The position numbers were made by a program, and so were the translations under genes. A DNA stretch of 64,000 nt from Tragulus kanchil (taxonomy: Eukaryota > Chordata > Mammalia > Artiodactyla > Tragulidae): contig JAIOJX010000032.1 of assembly GCA_022376925.1 (NCBI GenBank), positions 117,529,979 to 117,593,978 on the forward strand, given 5' to 3'. Shown here piece after piece: positions 1 to 10,428 of the stretch. Under the pieces are notes generated by a model. It did no database searches. It was not told the origin of the DNA and was given only the letters and a program-made list of their open reading frames with translations. Each line of letters starts with the position of its first letter. Positions within the stretch are counted from its first letter, which is position 1.

Positions 1-1222
1 AATGGCTTCAATTACCACTCAGACAGGAACGCTGGGCGGCTCACCCCCAGCCAGGGAGAAGCCCAAGTCTGGGCAGGATCCCTCTCTGGTGCCCCCTCCC
101 TCTGGCCTGGCTACAGAGGAACTCCTGAGACAGTTTCTCAGAGGCACTCAGAGCGGCTTAGCCTAGCCGCTCTGCTCCAACGTCTGTCTCTATCCAGCTG
201 TCCTGGCCGACCACCAGCCTCGAGCAGGGGTCCTGCGCGGCCCTGGAGGCAATGAGCCTGGCATCTCTGGCCTCCCATAGCACAGACTGACCACACACAC
301 TCGGCCCGGGCTGCTGGCTGCACACCCCTCCCCCTGCTGTACACAACAGCCCACAAGGTACACACCACCTGCTGCTCAGTCCGCACTCCACACAAACACT
401 GTCTGATGCACACACAGCCCGATGTATACCACCTGCTGCATATACCACGCCCCATACACACGGCCTGATGCGCGTACGCACAAACGCGCGCGCACACACA
501 CACACACACAGAGTCAGATGCACAAGCCCTGCTTTCTGTACAGCCCATAAGACACCCAACCATCAGGGTGTCACACCACATCACACACCTCACACACACG
601 CCTTCCAGACAGCACGCAGGGCACTCACACCACACGCAGGGTGCGTGTCATCCGCTGTATCCATGACCACAGGCAAAGGCTGCTTCCTGCACTCTGAGTC
701 GTCAGAGCCAGACCCTCCAAGCAAAGTCAGAAATGGCTCATCCCTGCTCCTCGGCCTTCCTCCTCTTCCTCCCCCTCTCCTCTCTGCTCATCTTCCTCTT
801 CTAGGCACTTCCAGAACCTGCCCAAGTCACAGGGCCTGGCCCACACCTTTGCTGTCTGGCCTGCTCCGGGGCTTTCCTGACCACTGTACCTCCTGGCTGG
901 AATCCACTGGCCCAGGTGAATCCTGAACCCCTGACTGAGCTCCAAGACCCTCCTGGCTCCCCCACCTCCTGAAGGGAAAGGCCAGGAGGCAAGGCCTGCC
1001 TTGCTTCCCTCCTCCTTTGCTCCCCCTCCCTCGCCAGGGAAAATGTCAGATTCCCTGTCTCAGTGGCGGCGGCGGCAGGCGGGTTGGAGGGGGAGTGATT
1101 CAGCCTCAAGAGTGCGGAGTGAGAAGAGCTTTTCCTGCCATTACCCGGCGAGGGAGAGGCTGGCGCGCTAATGGCTTCAATTACCACTCAGACAGGAACG
1201 CTGGGCGGCTCACCCCCAGCCA
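1..1222. repeat. Partial direct-repeat pair cut by the window edge; AC-rich flank
   Basis: Bases 1-54 recur at 1170-1222 (offset 1169), then the two diverge, so the window opens at the end of the left copy of a ~1.17 kb tandem repeat whose right copy ends near 1222. The stretch also holds an AC-rich, microsatellite-like zone at about 285-640 with a pure (AC)n core near 491-510. I recognise no gene. The stretch probably lies in the PTPRF intron below the first Ig-domain exons. Confidence 0.7.
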
Positions 1223-3386
1223 GCTTGTGCTGGGCACCCCCACCCTGTACCAGGCCCGGGCCAAGGGGGCGGGGAAGCAGCCGGCTGGGCATCACAGGGC
1301 AGCGGGGACTCCCTGGGAGTGGCAGTCTTGCCCAGGGAGTTCGGTGCAAAGGCCGTGAAGTGGAGTGATGTGAGCGTGACAGGGGCTGGGCCTGGCCCAG
1401 AACAAGCAGGGCAGGGAGCCTGGTGTGGACACGCGATGCAGCAACCCCCTCAGCTGAGCCGAGTCACCCCAGCGAGCCCTGGGCCACTCCCCTGGGGTGC
1501 CCAGCGTGTGCCAACCTGGACGCCGTGCACGATGTGCTGCACGTAAGGAGCTCAGCCTTTATTCCCAGTCCCCCAACCAGCCTCATCCTCTCCCCAGCCC
1601 TCCTCCCAGGGATGGCACTGGCTCTCTTCTAGCCTCAGCCCACAGCTGTAGTCAGACCCCCCTTTCACCCCACTCCCACAAACACCCAGCCTCTCTGGCC
1701 AGCAGGGGGTCCTTGCACAGTGGGACAGGGCTGCTGTCCTCTGGCCCCGCCCCCTGGCACCTTTGAGACCTCCCACTCCACTCCTTGCTGCCAAGCCCAA
1801 AGCCAGCCAAGGTTACACAGACCAACATGTGAAGTCAGCATTTTATCTTCCGGGTGCTGGGTTTCAGGAGCAGGGTGGGGCTCACTCAGGCCCACAGCTC
1901 CATCCCAGGGCCATGCCTAGGCCCTTCACATGCTCCCCAACCTCCTCAGACATCACTCACACTCAAGCACAAAAATGCCCCCGACCCTTGCGAGAGAAAC
2001 CCTCATCCAAGAAGGCCCCTCCAGAACTGGGGAGAAGAGGATCTGGGGGGAACTTTTCTAAGGCTAATAAGGAGGCTCCCTTTCCTTTAATATGAAGGCT
2101 TGCGAGATGCCCTCTGGGGTAGGAGCCACCATCTGGCCCTTCAGCCCCCTCCCAAATGCCAGGGTCCTGCTGGGCAGCAAGCAACAGGAGGGAGGGCAGT
2201 GCTAAAATACCTGTCCTGAGGTCATGAGCGGGGACACTGAGGTCAGGAGTGGCAGGGAGGACCCTATCCTGGCCAAGGGCTGGTCCTCTGGCCATCCAAA
2301 GGGCTGCATTACAGCCAGCTTGTGCTGGGCACCCCCACCCTGTACCAGGCCCGGGCCAAGGGGGCGGGGAAGCAGCCGGCTGGGCATCACAGGGCAGCGG
2401 GGACTCCCTGGGAGTGGCAGTCTTGCCCAGGGAGTTCGGTGCAAAGGCCGTGAAGTGGAGTGATGTGAGCGTGACAGGGGCTGGGCCTGGCCCAGAACAA
2501 GCAGGGCAGGGAGCCTGGTGTGGACACGCGATGCAGCAACCCCCTCAGCTGAGCCGAGTCACCCCAGCGAGCCCTGGGCCACTCCCCTGGGGTGCCCAGC
2601 GTGTGCCAACCTGGACGCCGTGCACGATGTGCTGCACGTAAGGAGCTCAGCCTTTATTCCCAGTCCCCCAACCAGCCTCATCCTCTCCCCAGCCCTCCTC
2701 CCAGGGATGGCACTGGCTCTCTTCTAGCCTCAGCCCACAGCTGTAGTCAGACCCCCCTTTCACCCCACTCCCACAAACACCCAGCCTCTCTGGCCAGCAG
2801 GGGGTCCTTGCACAGTGGGACAGGGCTGCTGTCCTCTGGCCCCGCCCCCTGGCACCTTTGAGACCTCCCACTCCACTCCTTGCTGCCAAGCCCAAAGCCA
2901 GCCAAGGTTACACAGACCAACATGTGAAGTCAGCATTTTATCTTCCGGGTGCTGGGTTTCAGGAGCAGGGTGGGGCTCACTCAGGCCCACAGCTCCATCC
3001 CAGGGCCATGCCTAGGCCCTTCACATGCTCCCCAACCTCCTCAGACATCACTCACACTCAAGCACAAAAATGCCCCCGACCCTTGCGAGAGAAACCCTCA
3101 TCCAAGAAGGCCCCTCCAGAACTGGGGAGAAGAGGATCTGGGGGGAACTTTTCTAAGGCTAATAAGGAGGCTCCCTTTCCTTTAATATGAAGGCTTGCGA
3201 GATGCCCTCTGGGGTAGGAGCCACCATCTGGCCCTTCAGCCCCCTCCCAAATGCCAGGGTCCTGCTGGGCAGCAAGCAACAGGAGGGAGGGCAGTGCTAA
3301 AATACCTGTCCTGAGGTCATGAGCGGGGACACTGAGGTCAGGAGTGGCAGGGAGGACCCTATCCTGGCCAAGGGCTGGTCCTCTGG
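1217..3386. repeat. Tandem direct repeat pair, offset 1095 (likely assembly duplication)
   Basis: 1217-2291 and 2312-3386 are essentially identical at a constant offset of 1095. They are separated by a 20-base junction (2292-2311) that belongs to neither copy. With the pair ending at 1222 this brackets a piece (about 55-2311) made only of left overlap plus right overlap, which is what an untrimmed gap patch would give. No gene is visible inside; the paired open frames are copies of the same chance frames. Confidence 0.9.
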
Positions 3387-3785
3387 GCCCCTACTCCTCA
3401 GGGGAGTGGACGGTGGGGCTGCATTACCCAGAAGCCAGGCAGCACAGACGCCAGGGACTGCCAGCTCCCACGTCTGGACCTCAGGGTGTGCAGCTTCCAC
3501 CCCACAGCAGCTCATTCATGCTGGAATCCAGCAGAGCGCTTAACTGCATCTATTTCGTCCTCCCAACCAGCCTGGCTGGCAAGCATCACATCCCTATTTA
3601 CAGACAGAGCAAACGAGGCCCAGAGGCAAGGTTATGTGCCTGAGGACACAAGGTGAGCGAGTAAGTCATCCAGAGCCCAGGATCTAACCACTGCCTCTCT
3701 AAGCTGGGGCGCTGCCCCGCCTTGCAGGTGACACACAGGCGCAAGGGAGTCACTGAACGGATGTGAACACATAAGGCCACAGCGT
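3387..3785. repeat. Intronic DNA with a MIR-like fragment
   Basis: About 3595-3720 reads like the conserved part of a MIR element ('gaggcccagaggcaaggtt', then 'ggatctaacc'). The remainder shows nothing I can assign. Confidence 0.5.
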
Positions 3786-4390
3786 AAAAACGGCCAATCC
3801 AAAAAGCTGTTCCACTGTTCTTGTAATCAAAGCAATGCAAATTAAATTGAGATGTCATTTTTTGCCTATTAACTTGGCAAAGATTTCTTTAAATGGTAAT
3901 TCCCACTGCTGGTGAGGAAGTGCAGGAAAGAGGCCCTCTTATGTCCTGTTTGGTGGGGGTGTAAGCAGACACAGTCTTCGGGAAATACTGAAAAGGCTCA
4001 AAATTGCATGTGGCCCTTTGACCAAGCAATTCCACTTCCGTGCATCTAGGAACTAATCGGGAAAGTGAGCCTATCTTACCGGCAAGGAAGCATACAGCAC
4101 CTAATTTATAAAAGCAAAACACCAGAACAACATATGTGTCCAACAACAGGGGCACGGCTAAAGAAATGAGGGCACTTCCATGTGATAGTTAACCACAGCC
4201 ATTAAAAACAATGATGCAGAAAAAAAAAAAAACTTAATGGTGAGGAAGATGTTCATGATATGTTTTTTTAAAAAAACAGTCTACAAATCATTGGGCAGGA
4301 TGTACTCCTGTTTTGGTTATATATGTAATGCATGCACAGAAAATGCATTATAGGGAAATAACCAAATGTTATCAGCAGTGGTAAGAGAAA
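3786..4390 (+). mobile_element. Ancient LINE-1 3' fragment
   Basis: The run around 3835-4200 ('caatgcaaattaaattgaga', 'aacttggcaaagatttc', 'ggcacggctaaagaaatgag') follows the familiar 3' end of old mammalian L1 elements in the sense orientation. It is AT-rich and strongly decayed, with no open frame. It is interrupted at its right side by a SINE. Confidence 0.65.
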
Positions 4391-4398
4391 CAGGTGAT

Positions 4399-4732
4399 TT
4401 TTTTTTTTTTAAGATTTATTTATTTATTTATTTTTGGGTGGGGGTCGGGTCGGGGAGGGAGGGGAGCGGGCGGGCCACTTCTATTGATCTTTCATTTGTC
4501 TGTTTTCATCCGTCTTTGTTCCTTGGCTCCTGTGGGCCTCCCATCGCGGTGGCGTCTGTCGTCGCAGAGCACCGGCTCTGGGCGCATGCGCTCCAGAGCT
4601 CCGGCTCAGTAATTGGACACATAGGTCCAGCCACTCCGCGGCACGTGGGATCTTCCCAGGCCAGGGATCGAACCGGCGCCCCTTGCACTGCAAGGCCGTG
4701 TCCTTACCCACTGGACCACCAGGGGAAGCCCG
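4399..4732 (-). mobile_element. tRNA-derived ruminant SINE
   Basis: Reverse-oriented SINE: the poly-T at about 4399-4410 is the reversed A-tail, and the head reads on the minus strand as 'gggcttcccctggtggtcc' ending near 4732. The B-box-like 'ggttcgatccctggcctgg' is at about 4655-4675 on the minus strand. The copy is CpG-rich and so relatively young. Its insertion duplicated 'gaaacaggtgatttt' (4388 and 4733), a direct target-site duplication. Confidence 0.88.
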
Positions 4733-5788
4733 AAACAGGTGATTTTTAATTTTTCCTATCTGCTATTTTATACTTACTAAAATTTCAACAGTGAACAGGT
4801 ATTGTTACTGCAATTTTTTTAAATAAAAGCAACAGTCAAAGCTAGATTTTAAAAATACACGCAGATATAGACTGATGACTTCACTGTGGCTGGGGGTGGG
4901 GGCGATCGTGTCACTCCCTGTTTGTGGATTCCTACGTCCGCAGGAAAGCGTTCCTCTCTCAGCCTGGGCCTGTGTGATCTGTCCTCCAACCCCTCCAGGC
5001 TCATGTGGAGCTACTTATTTTTCCCCACTTTACTCTGGGTCCTCCAGCCACCTCCTACACCAAAGCCAAGTAGAACCTCTCAGCATGCCCTGAAAGCTCC
5101 ACTCTCCCCTGCCTCTGGGCCTTGGCATGTGCTGATGTTAATCCCCCCGCTGAGGCCCCCAAACCAACTCCCACCTGTCCTCAGGACTCAGTTTAGTTAG
5201 ACAGCAGCTCCCTCCTCCCCTGCACCCCCATGCCCATCCCCAGTTCCCTGGCCACTCCCATAGAACATACCAGAGACTGAAGTCTTAAGGGCAGGACCAG
5301 GTGAGATGACTCTCAAGACATAAGACATCATTAGGGAGTGTTTGTGAATGAATGAAGGAGCCACCAAGCGAGAAAGGTCATTAAAGTCCACATACAGAGC
5401 CCCCAGTCTCCAGTCTAGGGCCCTCGCTCACAACAGTGACTGGGAACACACTTCTCTGACGCCTACCACCAGGTTCCACATGAAAGTCACATCCTCTGCC
5501 ATGAGGCATGTACCCAAGTGAGGCATAGCTACCACCTCACACCTCAGGTCAGACACAGGGGCCTGCTCAGGCTCCAGAACCTACCGGAGCAACATCCCGG
5601 CTCAGCAGAACAGACCTCAAATATGCCAAAAACCCAGAGACCGTCCCTGACCATCTCTGACCTTCCCCAGTCCCAGGCTGGCCAGTTCTCTCCACCAAAC
5701 ACACCCCAGCCCACGGCTGGGATGGGACTAGCTCACTCCCCACATCAGTCTCCCTGCCCTCCACGCTCCATCCATGCCCAACAGGTAC
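4733..5788. other. Intron downstream of PTPRF Ig1, no gene recognised
   Basis: Mixed unique DNA. 5085-5260 resembles a decayed antisense L2 fragment ('ctctgggccttggcatgtgc'). No open frame matches the next expected PTPRF exon (start of the second Ig domain), so that exon lies outside the window. Confidence 0.5.
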
Positions 5789-5930
5789 CTTCAAGCACTG
5801 AGAGCTTGGCACTAGTGTTGATCTCTCCCAGACTGTTGGTGGCTGTGCACTCGTAGATGGCTTCGTCTCGCTGCACCCGCAGCGGCTGGATCCGCAGCAC
5901 AGACCCTGCCCCGTCGTCAAACTCAATTAC
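5789..5930 (-). CDS. PTPRF: PTPRF exon: second half of Ig domain 1
   Basis: This exon encodes the C-terminal half of the first extracellular Ig domain of LAR, a type IIa receptor tyrosine phosphatase of the plasma membrane acting in cell adhesion and synapse organisation. The translated exon begins [19 protein letters not shown] and includes [18 protein letters not shown]. The YEC cysteine is the second member of the Ig disulfide. Asn-Thr-Ser in 'EINTSAK' is an N-glycosylation sequon. The residues fit PTPRF better than the paralogues PTPRS and PTPRD (IEFDDGAG and TNSLGEIN, as I recall those families). Acceptor: a ...cag ends just above 5930. Donor: GTACCT starts at 5788. Length is 142 bp, entering in phase 0 and leaving after one base of a codon. 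The next exon is beyond coordinate 1. Confidence 0.95.
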
Positions 5931-6111
5931 CTGCCGGAGGACAGACACACGATTGCAGGCTGCTCAGGACACAGGGGCCTGCTCAGGCTCAGCCTTTCTC
6001 TCGCTGCCAAAAGTCCCCCAGGTAGGGAGACCAAGAGGAGGTGATGCAGGACCAGACCCCGACATAGGCAGACCAAGATCCCTGCGTATCCCTTCCCACC
6101 CGAGGCTGTAC

Positions 6112-6257
6112 CTCGAAGCGCTGGGAGCTGACTTTCTTCCCCTTCTTCATCCACGTGATCCGCGGCTTGGGTTCCCCTGTGGCTTGGCACACGAAGGAGG
6201 CCACCCCTCCTGACAATCCAGTCTGGTCCTCAGGGACCTTGATGAAGACAGGTTTGC
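6112..6257 (-). CDS. PTPRF: PTPRF exon: first half of Ig domain 1
   Basis: This exon encodes the mature N-terminus and first half of Ig domain 1: [20 protein letters not shown], then [20 protein letters not shown] and [11 protein letters not shown] holds the first Ig-disulfide cysteine and ITW the core tryptophan. The lysine cluster MKKGKK is the loop that in type IIa receptor phosphatases binds heparan-sulfate proteoglycans (family knowledge). Acceptor: a CT/AG-rich tract ending in cag just above 6257. Donor: GTACAG from 6111. The exon is 146 bp and starts with the last two bases of a serine codon, which matches the single base left by the signal-peptide exon. It ends on a codon boundary that joins FE to VIEF across a 181 bp intron (5931-6111). 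Confidence 0.96.
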
Positions 6258-6379
6258 CTGGAGAGAGAGAGACATCAAGTCACCACCGAATGAATGGTCC
6301 CTGCAGGGATGACCTGTACTACAGGCCACAGGCACGGGGGTGGGGAAGAAGGGTCTATACAGGAGACAGTGGTAGTTGT

Positions 6380-6555
6380 GCTGCTTACGTGCCAGGTACT
6401 GTTCAAAGAGCGGTGAGCGCATGAGGTGGTGCTAAGTTACCTTTGCTTACAGAGAAGGAAGTCAGGGTACCCAGATGTTAAGGGATTTGCCCAACACGAT
6501 GCTGCTTAGTGGAGGAGCCAAGATCTGAACCCAGGTGACCGAGACTAGAGTCAGT
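6380..6555 (+). mobile_element. MIR SINE
   Basis: The order is typical of MIR: 'gtgccaggtactgttc', then 'gaaggaagtcagggtaccca', then 'aacccaggtgacc'. It lies in the intron just 5' of the first Ig1 exon, on the strand opposite to PTPRF. Confidence 0.75.
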
Positions 6556-6558
6556 ACA

Positions 6559-6855
6559 TTTTTTTTAATAATTTATTTTTATGTGTTTATTTTCATCATT
6601 GGCGGTGCCTACTCTCTGTTGATGTGCCCTGGCTTTCTCTGGCTGTGACAAATGCCAGCTAGAGAGCTGTGGTGGGCGCAGGCTTCTCATCATGGTGGCT
6701 TCACTCAAGCAGAGCACGGGCTCTAGGGTGCACGGGCTCACTGGTGGCGGCGCACCAGCTTCGTTGCCACATGGCCTGTGGAATTTCCCCAGACCAGGGA
6801 TCAAACTGGTGTCCCCAGCATTGCGATTCTTAGCCAGGGGACCCCAGGGAGGCCC
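6559..6855 (-). mobile_element. tRNA-derived ruminant SINE
   Basis: A poly-T run at 6559 is followed by 'aataatttatttttatgtg' and the body ends with the reversed head near 6855 (minus strand 'gggcctccctggggtcccct'). 'gagtcagtac' occurs on both sides (6549 and 6859), giving the target-site duplication. More diverged than the SINE at 4399-4732. Confidence 0.8.
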
Positions 6856-7465
6856 TGGAGTCAGTACTTTAACTGCTCCATTCTTCTGCCTCCCATCCCC
6901 CCAGACACTCCATGCTGTAGCACAAAGGCATGCTGAGAGCCTCCCCCGCTGCTCTCCGCCCAGGTACCACCATCTACCCCAAGGCTTGGGCCAGAAAGTG
7001 TGACTCCTCCTATCCCTGGCCCCTACACACCTCAGTCCAGAGGCCTAGACATTCCACCTTCTAAATACCTCTGGATGTCTTCCCAGGTGAATGCCTTCCT
7101 GTAAATCCTCCCTCCCCACCCTGCTCCTGCTGATAGGGTGACTGCCTTCCCACAGGCTGGACGCCTCCCCAAAGTCCCACAGAGAGGCAGGGGGGAGGGG
7201 GCTTGGACACTGTACTGCCACGTCCACCCGCATCACCTCGATACACAGGGCCAACCTGGAATCCCACCACCCAGGGTCAAAATACCCAGGAAACTCAGCC
7301 TTCATTAAGATGTAGCAACGCCTCGTTAATCCCGACAGCGGATCCATTTCCTATTAATCAGGCCAATGAACAACTCCAGGAAGGCTGATACCGTGAGAAA
7401 TGACCTTTCAGACCACCTGCTCGGTGCCGATGAGGCCAGGACTGGCCTGATTCTGGCACGAAAAC
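6856..7465. other. Intronic unique DNA, no feature recognised
   Basis: No coding similarity, RNA gene or clear repeat seen. Short open frames on both strands have no recognisable domain. Confidence 0.4.
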
Positions 7466-7650
7466 ATGTTTGTGCAATGATGATAATCCCACTTTGTACC
7501 AGGTACTTCATCCCATTTAGTCCTCTACTGTTCTGCTATATCCCCAGTTTAGAGGTACAGAGAGGTCAAGCCACTAGCCCAAGGTCATACAGTCAAGGAC
7601 AGCACATATAAGATCTGAAGTCAAGCCTGTTTGACTCCAAAACACTTGGC
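7466..7650 (+). mobile_element. MIR SINE
   Basis: 'ccaggtacttcatccc', 'cagagaggtcaagccactag' and 'tgtttgactccaaaac' follow the MIR layout in the sense orientation. Confidence 0.7.
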
Positions 7651-7895
7651 AGAAACAGTTCACAGTGGTATAGTTGGAGGCCTTGCCACGAGCAGAGTCA
7701 GCAGGGCGGTGGGGGCTGATGCTAGACCACAGAAGGTCAAGGAGTAAGCTGGGGTGTGTGTGAAGAAGTGGAGAGCAGAGTGACTCTTTAAAGGAGACTG
7801 GCTATAATGCAGAAGAGGAAGAGAAGATGGCACTGGAGGAGATGAAGACTGGAGGGAGGTTTTTACATTCTTGTTTCTTTTTTCCCTAAGATGTG
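7651..7895. other. Intronic unique DNA
   Basis: Purine-rich in the second half (about 7780-7860). No gene or named repeat recognised. Confidence 0.3.
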
Positions 7896-7899
7896 ACAG

Positions 7900-8245
7900 T
7901 ATTTTTTTTAATATATAATTTTACTTATTTATTTTTGGCTATGCGGGGTCTTCATGACTGTACAGGCTTGTCCCTAGTTGCAGAGAGCAGGGGCTAATTT
8001 CTATTCGCAATGCATGGGCTTCTCACTGTGGAGGCTTCTCTTGTGGAGTACAGGTTCTAGGGTGACTGGACTTCAGCAGTCGCAGCTCTTGGGCTCAGTA
8101 GTTGTGGCTTCCAGACTCTAGACCACAGGCTCAGTGGTTGTGGTGCACGGGCTTAGTTGCTCTGCCACATGTGGGATCTTCCTGGATGAGGGATCAAACC
8201 CATGTCTCCTGCACTGGCAGCTGGGTTCTTTACCACTGAGAGAGA
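7900..8245 (-). mobile_element. tRNA-derived ruminant SINE
   Basis: The reversed A-tail (poly-T and 'aatatataattttacttatt') starts near 7903. The body ends in the reversed B-box/A-box region ('ggatcaaacccatgtctcct', 'ggttctttaccactgag') near 8245. Its head end is repeated at about 9290-9389 because it falls in a tandem-duplicated segment. Confidence 0.75.
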
Positions 8246-10428
8246 AAGTGCTGGTCCAGTGGAGAGAAAAGGGACAGCAGATGGGGCAGTGTCTGAGGAG
8301 GGAAGGGTCTGGGGACCAACCACCAGGGTCAGGAGTGACAGCTGCAGTGCAGAGAGCCAGGGGTGCTCAGCCTTGTAGGGAGCAGCGAGGGGTCCATTTA
8401 CACAGCATCCCAGATTCCAGGGGACTCTGGAGGTTTTGTTTAATTGTTAAGAAAAGTCACCATCTCTGAGCCTCATCTGCTAAATGGTCTAGAGTCAGGG
8501 GTCTGTGCAGATAAAACGTGATGATGTCTGCAGGCTGCTTCCACAGGCTGGACGTGGGGGTAACCTTGCCTGTAGGTAGCTATCGCCCTCTAGGATCAAT
8601 AGTATTGTTGCTGTTCAGTCACTCAGTAATGTCGGACTCTTTGCAACCTCGTGGACTGCCCAACGCCAGGTTTCTCTCTCTTTCATCATCTCCCAGAGTT
8701 TGCTCAAACTCATGTCCATTGAGTGGGTGATGCCATCCAACCATCCTCTGTCGTCCCCTTCTCCTCCTGCCTTCAATCTTTCCCAGCATCAGAGTCCTTT
8801 CCAATGAGTCGGTTCTTCACATCAGGTGGCCAAAGAAATGGAGCTTCAGCTTCAGCATCAGTCCTTCCAATGAATATTCAGGGTTGGTTATTTTTTAGGA
8901 TTGACGGGTTTGACCTCCTTGCAGTTCAAGGGACTCTCAAGAGGCTTCTCCAAAATCACAGTTTGAAAGCATCAGTTCGTCAGTGCTCAGCCTGTTTTAT
9001 GGTCCAACTCTCACATTTGTACATGACTATTGGAAAAATCACAGCTTTAACTATACGGACCTTTGTCAGGAAGGTGATGATATCTCTGCTTTTTAATACA
9101 CTGTCTAGGTTTGCCATAGCTTTTCCTCCAAGGAGCAACCTCCTTTAATTTCGCGGCTGCAGTCCTGTCCATGGTGATTTCGGAGCCCAAGAAAATAAAG
9201 TCTGTCACTGTTTCCACTGATTACCCATCTATTTGCCATGAAGTGATAGGACCTGATGCCATGATCTTAATTTTTGAATGTTAAGGTGGCACGGGCTTAG
9301 TTGCTCTGCCACATGTGGGATCTTCCTGGATGAGGATCAAACCCATGTCTCCTGCACTGGCAGCTGGGTTCTTTACCACTGAGAGAGAAAGTGCTGGTCC
9401 AGTGGAGAGAAAAGGGACAGCAGATGGGGCAGTGTCTGAGGAGGGAAGGGTCTGGGGACCAACCACCAGGGTCAGGAGTGACAGCTGCAGTGCAGAGAGC
9501 CAGGGGTGCTCAGCCTTGTAGGGAGCAGCGAGGGGTCCATTTACACAGCATCCCAGATTCCAGGGGACTCTGGAGGTTTTGTTTAATTGTTAAGAAAAGT
9601 CACCATCTCTGAGCCTCATCTGCTAAATGGTCTAGAGTCAGGGGTCTGTGCAGATAAAACGTGATGATGTCTGCAGGCTGCTTCCACAGGCTGGACGTGG
9701 GGGTAACCTTGCCTGTAGGTAGCTATCGCCCTCTAGGATCAATAGTATTGTTGCTGTTCAGTCACTCAGTAATGTCGGACTCTTTGCAACCTCGTGGACT
9801 GCCCAACGCCAGGTTTCTCTCTCTTTCATCATCTCCCAGAGTTTGCTCAAACTCATGTCCATTGAGTGGGTGATGCCATCCAACCATCCTCTGTCGTCCC
9901 CTTCTCCTCCTGCCTTCAATCTTTCCCAGCATCAGAGTCCTTTCCAATGAGTCGGTTCTTCACATCAGGTGGCCAAAGAAATGGAGCTTCAGCTTCAGCA
10001 TCAGTCCTTCCAATGAATATTCAGGGTTGGTTATTTTTTAGGATTGACGGGTTTGACCTCCTTGCAGTTCAAGGGACTCTCAAGAGGCTTCTCCAAAATC
10101 ACAGTTTGAAAGCATCAGTTCGTCAGTGCTCAGCCTGTTTTATGGTCCAACTCTCACATTTGTACATGACTATTGGAAAAATCACAGCTTTAACTATACG
10201 GACCTTTGTCAGGAAGGTGATGATATCTCTGCTTTTTAATACACTGTCTAGGTTTGCCATAGCTTTTCCTCCAAGGAGCAACCTCCTTTAATTTCGCGGC
10301 TGCAGTCCTGTCCATGGTGATTTCGGAGCCCAAGAAAATAAAGTCTGTCACTGTTTCCACTGATTACCCATCTATTTGCCATGAAGTGATAGGACCTGAT
10401 GCCATGATCTTAATTTTTTGAATGTTAA
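8142..10428. repeat. Tandem direct repeat pair, offset 1143-1144 (likely assembly duplication)
   Basis: 8142-9284 and 9285-10428 are near-identical and directly abut. One homopolymer G is missing in the right copy near 9334 and one T is missing in the left copy near 9277. The left copy runs into the start of the right copy in mid-element, inside a BovB LINE, which no retrotransposition event would produce. Confidence 0.92.

Noticed and set aside
285..640. Cys-rich open frame in the AC-repeat zone (138-635 minus)
   Set aside because: The cysteine and valine runs come from the CA/GT dinucleotide repeat.
4399..4732. tRNA genes suggested by A/B-box-like text in this and other SINE heads
   Set aside because: These are tRNA-derived SINEs with A-tails and target duplications. 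No complete cloverleaf is seen.
1..5788. Search for further PTPRF exons (Ig domain 2) below the Ig1 exons
   Set aside because: No frame gives the expected Ig2 start in any minus-strand frame, so it is presumably beyond the window edge.
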